Below, one piece after another: positions 54,143 through 64,000 of a stretch of 64,000 nt of DNA (position 1 is the first letter of the stretch; each line of letters begins with the position of its first letter). Under the pieces are notes generated by a model that did no database searches, was not told the origin of the DNA, and worked only from the letters and a program-made list of their open reading frames with translations. The stretch lies in the NCBI GenBank assembly GCA_036897095.1, contig JAYMSP010000054.1, positions 36,048 through 100,047 on the forward strand, written 5' to 3'. A program made the position numbers and the translations under genes. The stretch comes from Plantago elongata (Eukaryota; Streptophyta; Magnoliopsida; Lamiales; Plantaginaceae).

Positions 54143-54960
54143 GGGATGAAGGAGACTGATGTCAACAGGAATTCATACAAGACAATCACGTGTTCCGGAG
54201 TTTCCATGTGACTGATTCGATTCAACTGGGAGCTCTCTTGATGTAAACGCTGATGCTGGCTTTGCCCCAATACCAGCATGTCACTGATATGAGGCTGGAG
54301 GCATTGCCTAGGACTTTGTTGACACCCGGGCTGCTTTCTTGCTGCTCTCATTGATTTCGCTATCAACTGGCGACCTTTTGGTCGATCCCCGTCGACAGGC
54401 AAGAGTTTTACGTAGTGGAGTCAACATCGGGCTATCGGTCTAGTCTAGGCACAGCGAAAAAATTCTAGCAGAAACTCTTCACTAACCTACACTAGGTACT
54501 ACTGTTGGTCAAGAAGTTTTACCAATGCCCATTTTGGATGAAATTTTCATCGCTAAAATCTGCATGAAAAGGCAGGATTTCAGATCTTTGAAAATGTATA
54601 CTACTAGATAACCCGAAAGATTCATGAATAAAATACTTCAATATACTCACTGCTTAGTAGCTTTCCTGCAGAAAACAGGGTACGAGCCTGTGAGTTGCGG
54701 TACAAAAGATTCAAGCACCAGGCTCAATGACATACCTTTATTTCTTCATCTCAACTGAATCAATTGCACACTGCCTATGACCGGGACTCGTGCCGATTCC
54801 TTGGCATTCAGTAGTAATTCGAGAATCTTAAAAGAGCGGGAATCAATTCTATTGTTGTATTCTTTAACCCTTTAAATTCCTTTCTTTGACACACGTCAAC
54901 GAAGGTTTCCCTTTAGTATGGCGCGTCCTTAGAAAATACTGCAGCCTGACGCCCTATTTT
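54143..54960 (-). promoter_or_regulatory. nad5 5' flank and presumed leader
   Basis: This stretch keeps the higher G+C of the gene island up to about 54.96 kb, then falls to AT-rich DNA. It should hold the nad5 leader and promoter, but I find no CRTA-type plant mitochondrial promoter in it and cannot place a transcription start. A 91-codon minus-strand frame (54127-54402) runs through it and overlaps the first 16 bases of nad5 in another frame. It resembles no known protein and is probably incidental. The part at 54309-54519 recurs in broken form at 61009-61430. Retention of composition and shared blocks suggest older mitochondrial sequence than the surrounding DNA. Confidence 0.5.
54309..54519. 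repeat. Dispersed mitochondrial repeat, copy A (nad5 upstream)
   Basis: Direct-orientation partner of 61009-61430. Shared blocks in the same order are taggactttg (54309-54318), gacacccgggctgctttc (54321-54338), aggcaagagttttacg (54397-54412), and a 104-nt block from 54416 whose last 58 nt (54462-54519) match copy B exactly. In this copy only three bases separate the last two blocks, against about 220 in copy B. It lies just upstream of nad5. A 58-nt identity is long enough to support occasional recombination in plant mitochondria, though recombination itself is not visible in one sequence. Confidence 0.85.
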
Positions 54961-57900
54961 ATAGGAATTATATTTTATACTTATAGAGTTGAGAAACCTT
55001 TATTGCCTATAGCTTAGAATAGTATAACTTGGAACTTATTTGCGGGAATAAATTTATTTTGCAAGCTTATAGTCGACAATTCATTATATTATATTGTTTT
55101 TTTATAGAGTCTTTATCTTTATAGAGATAGTATATTGCAGCTTTCTACAACGCTTTAGATATTTTGGATATAAAAAAATGCATTGTTGGAAAGAAATACG
55201 AACTAATTCTGCTTTCGACAAGTCAAATTATAAGTGAAATTTATTTAAATTAATTTCTCAGAGTTGGATTTTCATTTTAGTCTAATCAATTCTTTTTTCT
55301 GAGATGATATAAATATACCTAATATCTAAAGTATAGACATCCAACGACCACTTATTAGTTCCCTCATTCATAAAAAAGAACTCCTCTCTATTTAATTGCC
55401 TACAACTAGTGTAAGTTCACTAGCAAAAGCAAATCTTTATTCATTCTCCTTTACTCGCATTTTGAAGTTCTTTAGCCGCTTTATACGGAACATAGATTTT
55501 TAACATTATTTCGTACAAGAACTCTTTCTTTACAATACAAGTATCATAAATAAAGAAAGAGTTGTTATTATCTATATAGTATATTATTTATTATCATAAG
55601 TAAAACTTTCTAATCCTCCCAAATCTAACAAATCTAATAAAAATATACATATGTCTGTACGTAAAGAACAAAAAAGGAGGCAACTATAATAAATAGAAAA
55701 AAGAAAGAAGAGATACGAAGCTACGTGGACAAGTGGTATGTTTACTATATATAATAAGAGTACGATGGAAAGAAAAAAGCTAGTTATCCTTCCAACAAGA
55801 ATCGCCTATTACTTACTTACTATGTTTTGCATTTACACAATTACCCTTAACCAGTTTTGCGTTGTTTTTCGACCCGAACTTCTGTATTTAAATTTAACGC
55901 GTTAAACATCCACTTTATGTGTATCACAAATTCTTTTTAGACTGTTTTTTAATAGCTAGAAGTCTTATTTTGTGTGTTTGAAGAAAGCTCTCCAGTCCGC
56001 TCTACTTAAATTTGAATTATGATATACAATAGCCTTTTTACTAGTATGTTGTATTTAGAAAACTAGAAATATTCTCTATACACATTCTTAATCTCCAAAA
56101 CAATTCTTGGTGAGAGGACCTGGATAATATAGCATATCCGCCAACTCTTCTTGATTTGAGTTCTTCCACATTCCATTTCTTTTATTAGTAACAATATTAA
56201 TATTAGATTAAACCCTTTGTTCTAAGATAAGCTTCTGTTCTGCTATAATTTCCTATCAATACCATAAAAGAAATGAGAAACCACGTGACATAGGTCCTCC
56301 TTTTTTACTATGTTCACCGGTTGAAGAGAAGGGACGGAAACAACTATAGACAACTATATGAGTAAAAGATATTTTGTTATGTGCTGGAAGATAATAGAAG
56401 TTCTCTGATTGCAAAAAATAAATATAGGAAACAAATGTTATCACAAAATATAATGGGAATTTTCAGTTAACCAGTTCTTACCAAAACAAAAATACAATAT
56501 TCATAAAGCTGCTCATACATATGCAGTAGATGTTGCCGCGCATTTCAGAATAGAATATCCTAATTGTAGCTAAAGGCGCTCATTTTATTGATGTAGTAAA
56601 TATCTCTATTCTGAGTTGGTGTTGCTGTAATCAAATTTTGTTTTTCCTAATGTGCATAACCGGCACATGCTTCAAATAAAATAAAGGAATTTCCCTTTTG
56701 AAAGCTATGCGGGGTAACTAAATTTACTGAAAATCCAAAATAAAAGATTAAACAAAGACACAAGAGGTTAAAGGGTTAACAACTGTAATGAAGCGATTGT
56801 TCGGTAGATAATATTCTATATCATAATGGCTTGGCAGTGACAATATAGTAGGAAAGAAAGAAGATCGGTCGAGAAGAAAGAGGACTCTATAGAATAGATA
56901 TTAAATTAGAAGATTTGTTAGACCAGGCACCGAAGAAAAAAGTAAGAAATAGACATACTAAATAGAATAACTATACCCCATACATACCCAAATAAAGAAA
57001 GAAGGAAAAAGTGGTACTGGTGTACATATTTTCGACCTAAGCAAGCTTTGCAAATCACACAGATACTTTATATAAACTACAGAACAAACTTGATGGCGTA
57101 AGTTTAAAGTTTCAGTCAGAATACTTGGGATTTCTCGATATCGGTGTAGATAAATTGACTAGAAGGAAGGCATTACTTTTACATAGTATGGCGAGATGGT
57201 AGGTCTTCTTTTGTACAGCATATCATAAGAAGAAAGTAGATTGTGTGCTATTGAAAATGGAATTCTTTGTCATTTTGAAATTGTTTTCATTTAACATCAA
57301 CAAGACCTTTTAAAATCGATGACTCACGTATTTCTCTAGCTAGAATGTTTTTTTTTAGAAGGATTTTCGTCCATATGTCTTTAGAGAGATCCTTAACCGG
57401 CGACTCCTCTGTGTTTACTTTAATCCGATTTCTACCATTTTGCTTTTTCTTGAATTTGCCATAAAAAATAGAGGAGAATTAAAAATATGGAGTTACCAAA
57501 AAGTGTGGAGAAGATTTTCGGAGTCTGAATGAAGAGTAAGCTTGTATTTTGCATAACTGAAATTATGGAATGTAAAAATATTTATATGCGTAACAGATCC
57601 CTCTATATAGTCTAATACAAAAAGTACTCTGTCTTCCTTAACGAAATGCTAAGTCGGCAAAAGGACATCATGTAAAAAGAGTGACAGACAAGTGGTTTTT
57701 TCCTTTTCGTGGATTCCTAAACCAATTATACGTATTTACCTAATAAGAAAAGAGGTCTTCGGTGCTAAAATTGCGGAGTAAGTCAATATTTTCATTTAAT
57801 AAGAGTTAATTCTAACTATAGTGATATTTTTAGAATATTAGAATAGGAGGCATTCACCCAGTCCTTCTTAATTTAGGATATATTATTTGACCCAACAACA

Positions 57901-60879
57901 AAAACTTACTCATGAAAATACTTTTTGAAGCTTTCATTTAGACGTTTAGATTCAAAATCGAAATTATACATACAGTGGTTGTTCTCCCAATTGGACAAAT
58001 ACAAATATACTAGAAGGGTATACTATACTCAAACGTGGTAAGTGCGATGTGTGCACTATTTCAAGAACCTACCTGTGCAAACATAAACGAAACGGGATAT
58101 ACCCAAGAAAGTCATGCCTTGCAGATTCAACTAATGAATGAATATTTCTATAATAAACTAAAAAGGATTCTAAAACGAGAGCATTCCGAACAACACAACA
58201 GAAGATATAGCTAAAGCATTTGTCTACCTATAAAAAGACTTCTGACGGGTATAGGTATAGTTAATTATATTTCTATCTATTCTATATGATATTAGGTACC
58301 TACCCTTTCTATTTATATTATAAATATTATTATAAATATTAGAAAAGTTATTCTCATGTAAAAGAAACAAGTTGTAAAACTCCAAATACTACAGTTGTTG
58401 ATTGATTATTTTGGCTTAAATTTTAATACTTTCCTATAAATAGAGCTTTCAAAAAACTGTTATAAATGCATTGGTTTCAAGCATAAGTAGCTGGTTAATT
58501 GGCCTTTGCGTTTTTGTAAACGTCATGTTTTCCTTTGGTCATATTTATAAGTCGTCTAGTGAATAAAACAAAAGAAAACCCGTGAGTGCGCTGCCAAATT
58601 GACAATTTCTTTACTACTGTCACGTTCTATTTATTTTCTTATATTCTCCCGGGATTCCCTACCTAAAGAAATTAATTAAAGTACACATGTTCGTGACCTA
58701 TACTTTCTAGTTTCTGCTCTTCCCTGCAGGAGACAAATAATCTATAATTATATATTTTTTGTATATTTGCAATTCTAACTATGAGTTCAGAGAAATGTAT
58801 CTTCGGCAACGACTTATTAGAAGTTTAGTAGAGCTAAGTTATCCAAAACGAAATAAATATTATAGATAAAGAAAGATACGTATGTTCAGTTTGAGACAGA
58901 ATGAATTAGGACTTTTCCTTAGATTCCAAGGTTAAACGTCGATCTTATTAGTTTATTTTGTCTAGGGACATTTTATATCTTGTAGTAATATTATCCAAAA
59001 TGATATGGAAGCAAAACGAGAAAGACATTTTTGTTTACGAGAGAGAAAAGGAAACCATCATTTAGTCATGATAAGATAAGTATAGAGAAAAATAGATTGT
59101 TGCTGAGTGAGCGTCCACAGGTTGTTTTAAATGACATTTACCAATTAGTAAAGTAGTGTCATTTTTAGAAAAGGGAGTCTAAGTAAGAAATTTTAGTATG
59201 TTTTATAACTACTTGTAACTAAAATTCCTCCGATTCTCTCTTTATGTTTTGGATCTTAATTTTCCATTTCTAGATATCATCCTGTTTAGATTTTATCTAT
59301 GAACGATCTCAATAATCTCTTCTTCTGCCCCTTTTGTGTATGTCTTTTTACAAATTAGACACGAAGCAAAAAATTTCCATATTACCGAGTTCGAGTAGAG
59401 GAAAAAGACTTCGTTAAGTGTCTCCTTTGTAGAATAATCTAGAATAGAGTTTTTAGAAATAGGTTGTATGTTCACTTTAGAAAGGGAAAAATATTCAATA
59501 TCAATAATAAAAGTGTTGTATAAATATATTCTAATAGGGAGACGACTTACTCTATCACTGGTTAGTTAATGAAAGTATATCTTTGTGCTAGCATAGGCCC
59601 TTGGTTTTTTGGGTAATTTCCGCGTGTTACTTTGAGAATATGTTAGCAGTTTGCATGTGTGTTTAGTGTACCCTTATTTGTTTTCTTTCTTGTAAGAAGT
59701 GCGTTGAATTCTAGAGTATTTTAGGTACTACTCTTTCTTAGAAATTGAGCTAGGAATAGCGGAATGAGTGTAATTAGGCGTTCCGATAAAGTTTTTTTTT
59801 AGTAATCTTTTGTTAAAGTTCTTTAATGTATTGGTTCGAAATAAAATATTGAGTATGTATTACATTTTGGATAACGAGAAATACTTAATTATAACATTTT
59901 ATTTACTTTACTAAATTATTTACTAAACGCAAACCCCCTTGCTTTTCTTCCATAATTAGTATTTTTTCGGGCATTCATTCCTATTCAAAAGAAGAAAATA
60001 GTTTTTGCTATGATAACATTATTTCTAGGAAAGCAGTTGTTACAACAAATATTTTTAGTTAAGCGCATGCAGGAATAGTGTTCTTATCTTTAAGAGCCAT
60101 GTAATTCTATAAAGTTTATACTTTATCCCCTGATAACGAATAAACATATTTTCCTGCAAAAGATCTTAGCCTCGATTCCACGTAATCTTTGCCGTCAAAT
60201 CTAACACTATAAAATAAAAATAGAAAGAGTTCTCCTGTGAAAAACTATAAAATAAAATGGGATATGCTATGTCAAAATAAACCTAAAGCGGGGTAGAGTC
60301 ATTTTCGGAAAGTTACAAGGAAGAGAAAAAACTAATGCTGCAAGTAAAGTAAAAAAAAGAAGAAAGTCCTAGATCATGTGAAAGTCATGAAACTTAGAGT
60401 ATTGTAAAAGTTGCAAAAAACTCGATTACTTTATTTCATAGAAATATGTTAGCTCTCGGATTTACAAGTAAACACTCAAGATGTAGTTATTGTATGCCTT
60501 TCTAAGAAATCCCACATCTTAATTTAATATCCTTTCTGTATTGATTGACGTTGACAGTCGAATAAAGATGTTTGGTACCAAGAGCTTATTTTTTAGTGAC
60601 TTCTGTATTATCATATATAGCGAGTCAAATCTCACGCAAAGGAAACTCTTTTATCATAAATAATGACATCCCGAAGGCTAAGAGTAAGAGAAAAATAGAA
60701 CTTGTTGTTTAATAAGACTTGATTGCTTTATGCTTACCCTGCATTTTCCTAACTTCTACTCCTATTTCAAGTAATTACGCCGTATATATCCAATAACTAT
60801 CCATCCAAGAAACGACTTTTTCGTTCTATCAAGTGAGTGACATACAGTACTGATCAGAAAAGAATGACAAATATTCTTA
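54961..60879. other. Gene-free ordinary-texture AT-rich block between the two G+C islands
   Basis: Only two frames of about 60 codons occur (56256-56444 and 59293-59475, both minus), unrecognised. Local direct repetition such as ttataaatatta occurs near 58,315-58,345. No promoter consensus, tRNA, rRNA or mobile element was found. The stretch separates the nad5 flank from the island that shares repeat blocks with it. Confidence 0.5.
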
Positions 60880-60915
60880 AAATGACGGCATGCTCCGCAT
60901 CTTTCACTGCGGCTG

Positions 60916-60958
60916 GCTCCGCTACTCGGTGTGACTTAGAAAACTACGCTCCGCTACT
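60916..60958. repeat. Short direct repeat gctccgctact, two copies
   Basis: The 11-mer occurs at 60916-60926 and 60948-60958, 32 nt apart, with a shorter relative (gctccgc) about 24 nt before the first. It is conspicuous in DNA otherwise very low in G+C. Function unknown. Confidence 0.7.
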
Positions 60959-61008
60959 TCAATGACTAAGTGGTGTGATGAGACGGATGACTGACTCGAG
61001 ACTAAACG

Positions 61009-61430
61009 TAGGACTTTGCGAATCCTCTTAGTGAGAAATGCTTTCCTAGGACACCCGGGCTGCTTTCGTACTTCTCCCCCCGTTGAAAGGCAAGAGTTTT
61101 ACGGGCTGTCAGTCTAGGCAAATGCTTCAAAAAGATTCTACCCTGAACGATCGACTACTTTCTACTAGTTTATGGCAAGGATCTTACACAAACTTGAACG
61201 GACTGGAGAACTCTACGAACCTGAACTGTTTATTGACCATGCGACAGATCAGACGAATCTAAAGAATAGAAATCTTTCCTACTTTCCGAAGACTTTCTAA
61301 ATTCCCTAGCTTCACTACTCCCCTGGAGTCAACATCGGGCTATCAGAAAAGATTCTAGGCACAGCGAAAAGATTCTAGCAGAAACTCTTCACTAACCTAC
61401 ACTAGGTACTACTGTTGGTCAAGAAGTTTC
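61009..61430. repeat. Dispersed mitochondrial repeat, copy B (with about 220 bp extra)
   Basis: Matches copy A in blocks: taggactttg at 61009-61018, gacacccgggctgctttc at 61050-61067, aggcaagagttttacg at 61088-61103, and the long block at 61325-61430, of which 61373-61430 is identical to 54462-54519. Between the third and last blocks this copy carries about 220 bp that copy A lacks. Word tctaggca occurs on both sides of the extra DNA (about 61111 and 61356), so either a deletion between short repeats in copy A or an insertion here would explain it. Both copies lie in the same orientation. Confidence 0.85.
61172..61300 (+). CDS. Short unrecognised ATG frame inside the second G+C island
   Basis: A 42-codon frame beginning MARILHKLERTGELYEPELF and ending at TAA. 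It is hydrophilic and mixed in charge, without membrane segment or signal peptide, and I recognise no family. A stop codon (TAG) lies one codon upstream of the ATG, so the start cannot be extended. It is listed because it is an ATG frame in one of only two G+C-richer islands and falls in the 220 bp that repeat copy A lacks. A frame this short is expected by chance, so it is more likely incidental than a gene. Confidence 0.1.
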   Translation: MARILHKLERTGELYEPELFIDHATDQTNLKNRNLSYFPKTF

Positions 61431-61570
61431 AAAACTTTTCTTCAAAAATTCGGCGAAATTTTGCGTAAATTTGCAAGAGTTGACTCGAAACCCAGCAAAA
61501 TGTGGACGAAAATGTATGTTGCTGAAGCGCAAGAAGCCGCTAGAGTTCTTGAATCAAAGGGCTCGAACAG

Positions 61571-64000
61571 TCAAGAGATAAATAGAATAAGCGCACTAAA
61601 ACTATAAGTCAGAGATCACCATTAGACAGGCATTTCTGCGCAATATTCTTCTGTGCCACATATTTAGAAGATATTTTATAAAGTGTACGCTCCTCCCACG
61701 CAAAAGTTATAAGGGCATGAGCTTCTTACTTTAACAATGAAGGTTGCACTAGTTAATGCTCTTTGGTGTAAGAACGAGTGCCTCAGTTTAAGTTAAGGCA
61801 CTCTGCCAGTCTTTTTTTATCCATATAAGCTTTACAGTTATGTAAGAAATGGTGCCTTTATTTGTATTTTTGTAAAAGAAACGAGTCTAAATAGATACCA
61901 AAGATCACTTTCTTAGATATAAACTAGTGTCACTAAAGGAATCCTCTTCTCTAAGCTTGTACAAAATATGCTACGTTACGAAGCAAATAAATACTATAGC
62001 TCTTTGAACGTGTTGGGAAAAGCATATAACTCTCTTATTATAAAAGCCCTATGACCGCAAGATTAGTTAGTTAGTTATATATAAGGTACTAAAAGCAACC
62101 TATCAAGGGTATGTGCATTTATACTTAAACCTATAATTAAGACTTCTAAAGTTCTTTTTCTATAATAGAGCATCACCTTAGAGAAGAATACATTACGCTT
62201 GTACTAATAGTAGTGAATCATCTTTTATAGCACGTACTTAATGCGCTAGTTTATATAAATTATTTTCTAGTACACATTTATATATATAAAGGCACAAGAG
62301 GGCCATTTTTGTATCACTTAATGTATTGTATTGATTTATATTGCGCCTAAGAACAAACTCTTGCTTAATTATGCTTTATATAAAGAAGTAATTAGTAAAT
62401 AAGGTTGTACCACTTTTCTCTGTATTATCTCTATCTTCTTATAAAAATAATAGTACTGGGGGTAATAGTACAAAATGTGCAGTACTTCTTAAACTCTAGT
62501 ATGTAAATATCTTACTCTCTTATAGGCAAGCATTTATTAGTACTTAAGTTCTATCTTATAATTACCTAGTTAAGTCTTTAAAAGATATACTAGTAATAGG
62601 CCTTCCTTAAGAACTCCTCTACATTAAAAATTAAAAGGTGGGTAGTTTCCTCTCCAGGTACGTATAAAATGTGCATAACTAAAGCGAAGTAACTATTATA
62701 ATAGTAGTTTATAACTATACTCTTTATAAAAATAAAAGAGGCAAGACTTATAGAGCCTTAGCATATATTAATAACTCTAATAGAAGCTACTAGAAGAGGT
62801 GCCTTATGCTATTTTTTAGAGACCTCTTTATAATATAGGTGAAATAGAGAAGAATACCCACTTTTGTTTTAATACAAGAGATAATATACCTTAAATATCA
62901 TGTCAAAAGCCAAACCTGTAGTAGCATACGAGCTTATCTAATAATTCTAGAATACTTCTAGAAGAGGAGAGTTATTTACTCTTACTATATATTACTAGGG
63001 AATTACTTAGTCCTTAATAATTCTTCTTCCTTAGACAAGAGCTTATGTACCTTAGTTTAGTGTACTTCATAGAGAGTTAGCTTCTATCCTTTTTTAAAAT
63101 ATATTTAAATATAAAATCTAGAGCTTCTAATTAATAGACTTCTCTAGGAAAGGGTAACTGCGTGCACTTATATTCACATTGCTCTTTGTTAAGAGGATGT
63201 ATTCTCTCCCTTATGTCTTAAGTATTTAGAAACCATTTACTCCAGTGTAAATAAGTAAGCCTTAACTCTACAAAATATTTATATTATACATGACTAGTAG
63301 AATCTCCTAGGCGCTACTCAATAATCTTTAAAACAAATAATATAGTTATAGTAAAAAATTCTCTCACATTTATACCTTACTAATAGATGATAAATATGCT
63401 CCTACAAAAGAGGACTCTTCTCTTTAAGGCAGCCTTAAATGACTTGCTAAATTGTATTCTTAAAAATAAGGTCATAAGGGTACGCAACTCTCTCCTTCTA
63501 TAATTAGATGAAGGGGCTGCCTATGTTCTATTACTATTCATTATAATATAAATGAATTCTCTACGCAAGGGTAGGATAGGTACTTATCTCTTCTTATACT
63601 TAAGGAATTATAAAGAAGTCTAACTATTTCTATAACATATCTTTCTTAAGATAAGAAAAGTGCTCTCTTATCAAGTACGTAACAAAAGTACCTTCATATT
63701 AGGAGTCTATAATTATAGTGACTTATACCTTAGAAAATCTATGGTTAGTAAAGGATATATACTCTAATTATTCTATAAAGCAGCAAAGGGTTAACTCTCT
63801 GCTCTCTTAGTTACAGAATCTAGAGTCATTATAAAATAGAGGTACTTACTATATAATATATAATGAAGGAGCTTATTAGCTCTTTATACTACATTAAATA
63901 TTTAAATGAATAGGATTTCAATTACCCTTTACTAGAAGAAAGTCACTACTTCTAAGGAAAGATCCTTATTTCGTTATATACAAATTAATACTCACTCATT
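61571..64000. other. TA-type noncoding block running off the window
   Basis: After the second G+C island the DNA returns to TA-type texture by about 61.65 kb, with frequent stops in every frame, few ATG codons and short G+C tokens. No open frame of 60 codons or more and no other feature is seen before the window ends. Confidence 0.5.

Larger units (their letters stand above)
60880..61570. other. Second G+C-richer island, no recognised gene
   Basis: Composition rises sharply at about 60.88 kb and falls again near 61.57 kb, as at the nad5 island. I see no rRNA, tRNA or known mitochondrial protein in either strand. The left end carries gctccgctact twice (60916-60926 and 60948-60958) plus a shorter gctccgc at about 60892, each followed by related words ending in ggtgtga. 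The middle and right hold repeat copy B. The extra 220 bp contains a 42-codon ATG frame (61172-61300). The island may be a remnant of ancestral plant mitochondrial intergenic DNA or a piece of a trans-splicing intron or leader. I cannot tell which. Confidence 0.6.

Noticed and set aside
54127-54402. 91-codon minus-strand frame overlapping the nad5 start
   Set aside because: It lies in the nad5 leader, overlaps nad5 in another frame and resembles nothing known. Treated as incidental.
1-64000. Possibility that the window is nuclear DNA with an inserted mitochondrial fragment
   Set aside because: nad5 is intact with conserved functional residues and a correct intron boundary, and flanking repeats link it to a second island. 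Still, one window cannot fully exclude this; read depth against known mitochondrial genes would settle it.

Overview
The window looks like a piece of a vascular-plant (most likely seed-plant) mitochondrial chromosome with very low gene density. The only gene I can support is part of nad5, the NADH dehydrogenase (complex I) subunit 5 gene, on the minus strand at 52697-54142. Three points tie it to a plant mitochondrion. The protein matches the plant ND5 family along its whole length. The coding block is exactly 1446 nt, the combined length of angiosperm nad5 exons 1 and 2 (230 + 1216). It ends directly at GTGCG, the 5' consensus of a group II intron, at the site of the second nad5 intron (nad5i1455), which is trans-spliced in seed plants. 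I cannot name the species. The noncoding DNA is far more A+T-rich than most plant mitogenomes. AT-expanded organelle DNA is known in slipper orchids, and gene-poor multichromosomal mitogenomes are known in Silene and several parasitic plants, but nothing here decides between these.

Layout. 1-10080 is AT-rich DNA of mixed texture without genes. From about 10 kb to 51.9 kb two noncoding textures alternate. 'Ordinary' AT-rich DNA, with normal TG/CA content and a scatter of chance reading frames, lies at about 10.1-18.0, 27.2-36.1 and 43.8-48.2 kb. 'TA-type' DNA lies at about 18.0-27.2, 36.1-43.8 and 48.2-51.9 kb. It is dominated by TA, TAG/CTA, CTT/AAG, AGTACT and CTTAAG words, with few TG/CA steps and almost no open frames. 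51.9-54.96 kb is an island of higher G+C holding the 5' half of the trans-spliced intron, the fused nad5 exons 1+2, and their 5' flank. 54.96-60.88 kb is ordinary AT-rich DNA again. 60.88-61.57 kb is a second, smaller G+C island with no recognisable gene, and it shares sequence blocks with the nad5 5' flank, including a 58-nt exact match. 61.57 kb to the end returns to TA-type DNA.

How it works together. The nad5 block would be transcribed leftwards from the flank around 54.1-54.9 kb, through exons 1+2, into the first half of the trans-spliced intron at about 51.95-52.70 kb. A complete ND5 needs exon 3 (22 nt) and exons 4-5 from separate transcripts, and I did not see these here. The usual cis intron between exons 1 and 2 is absent, and some positions that angiosperms normally fix by C-to-U editing are already T. 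Both fit replacement by a reverse-transcribed, spliced and edited nad5 RNA. No rRNA, tRNA, CRISPR array, transposase or intact mobile element could be supported.
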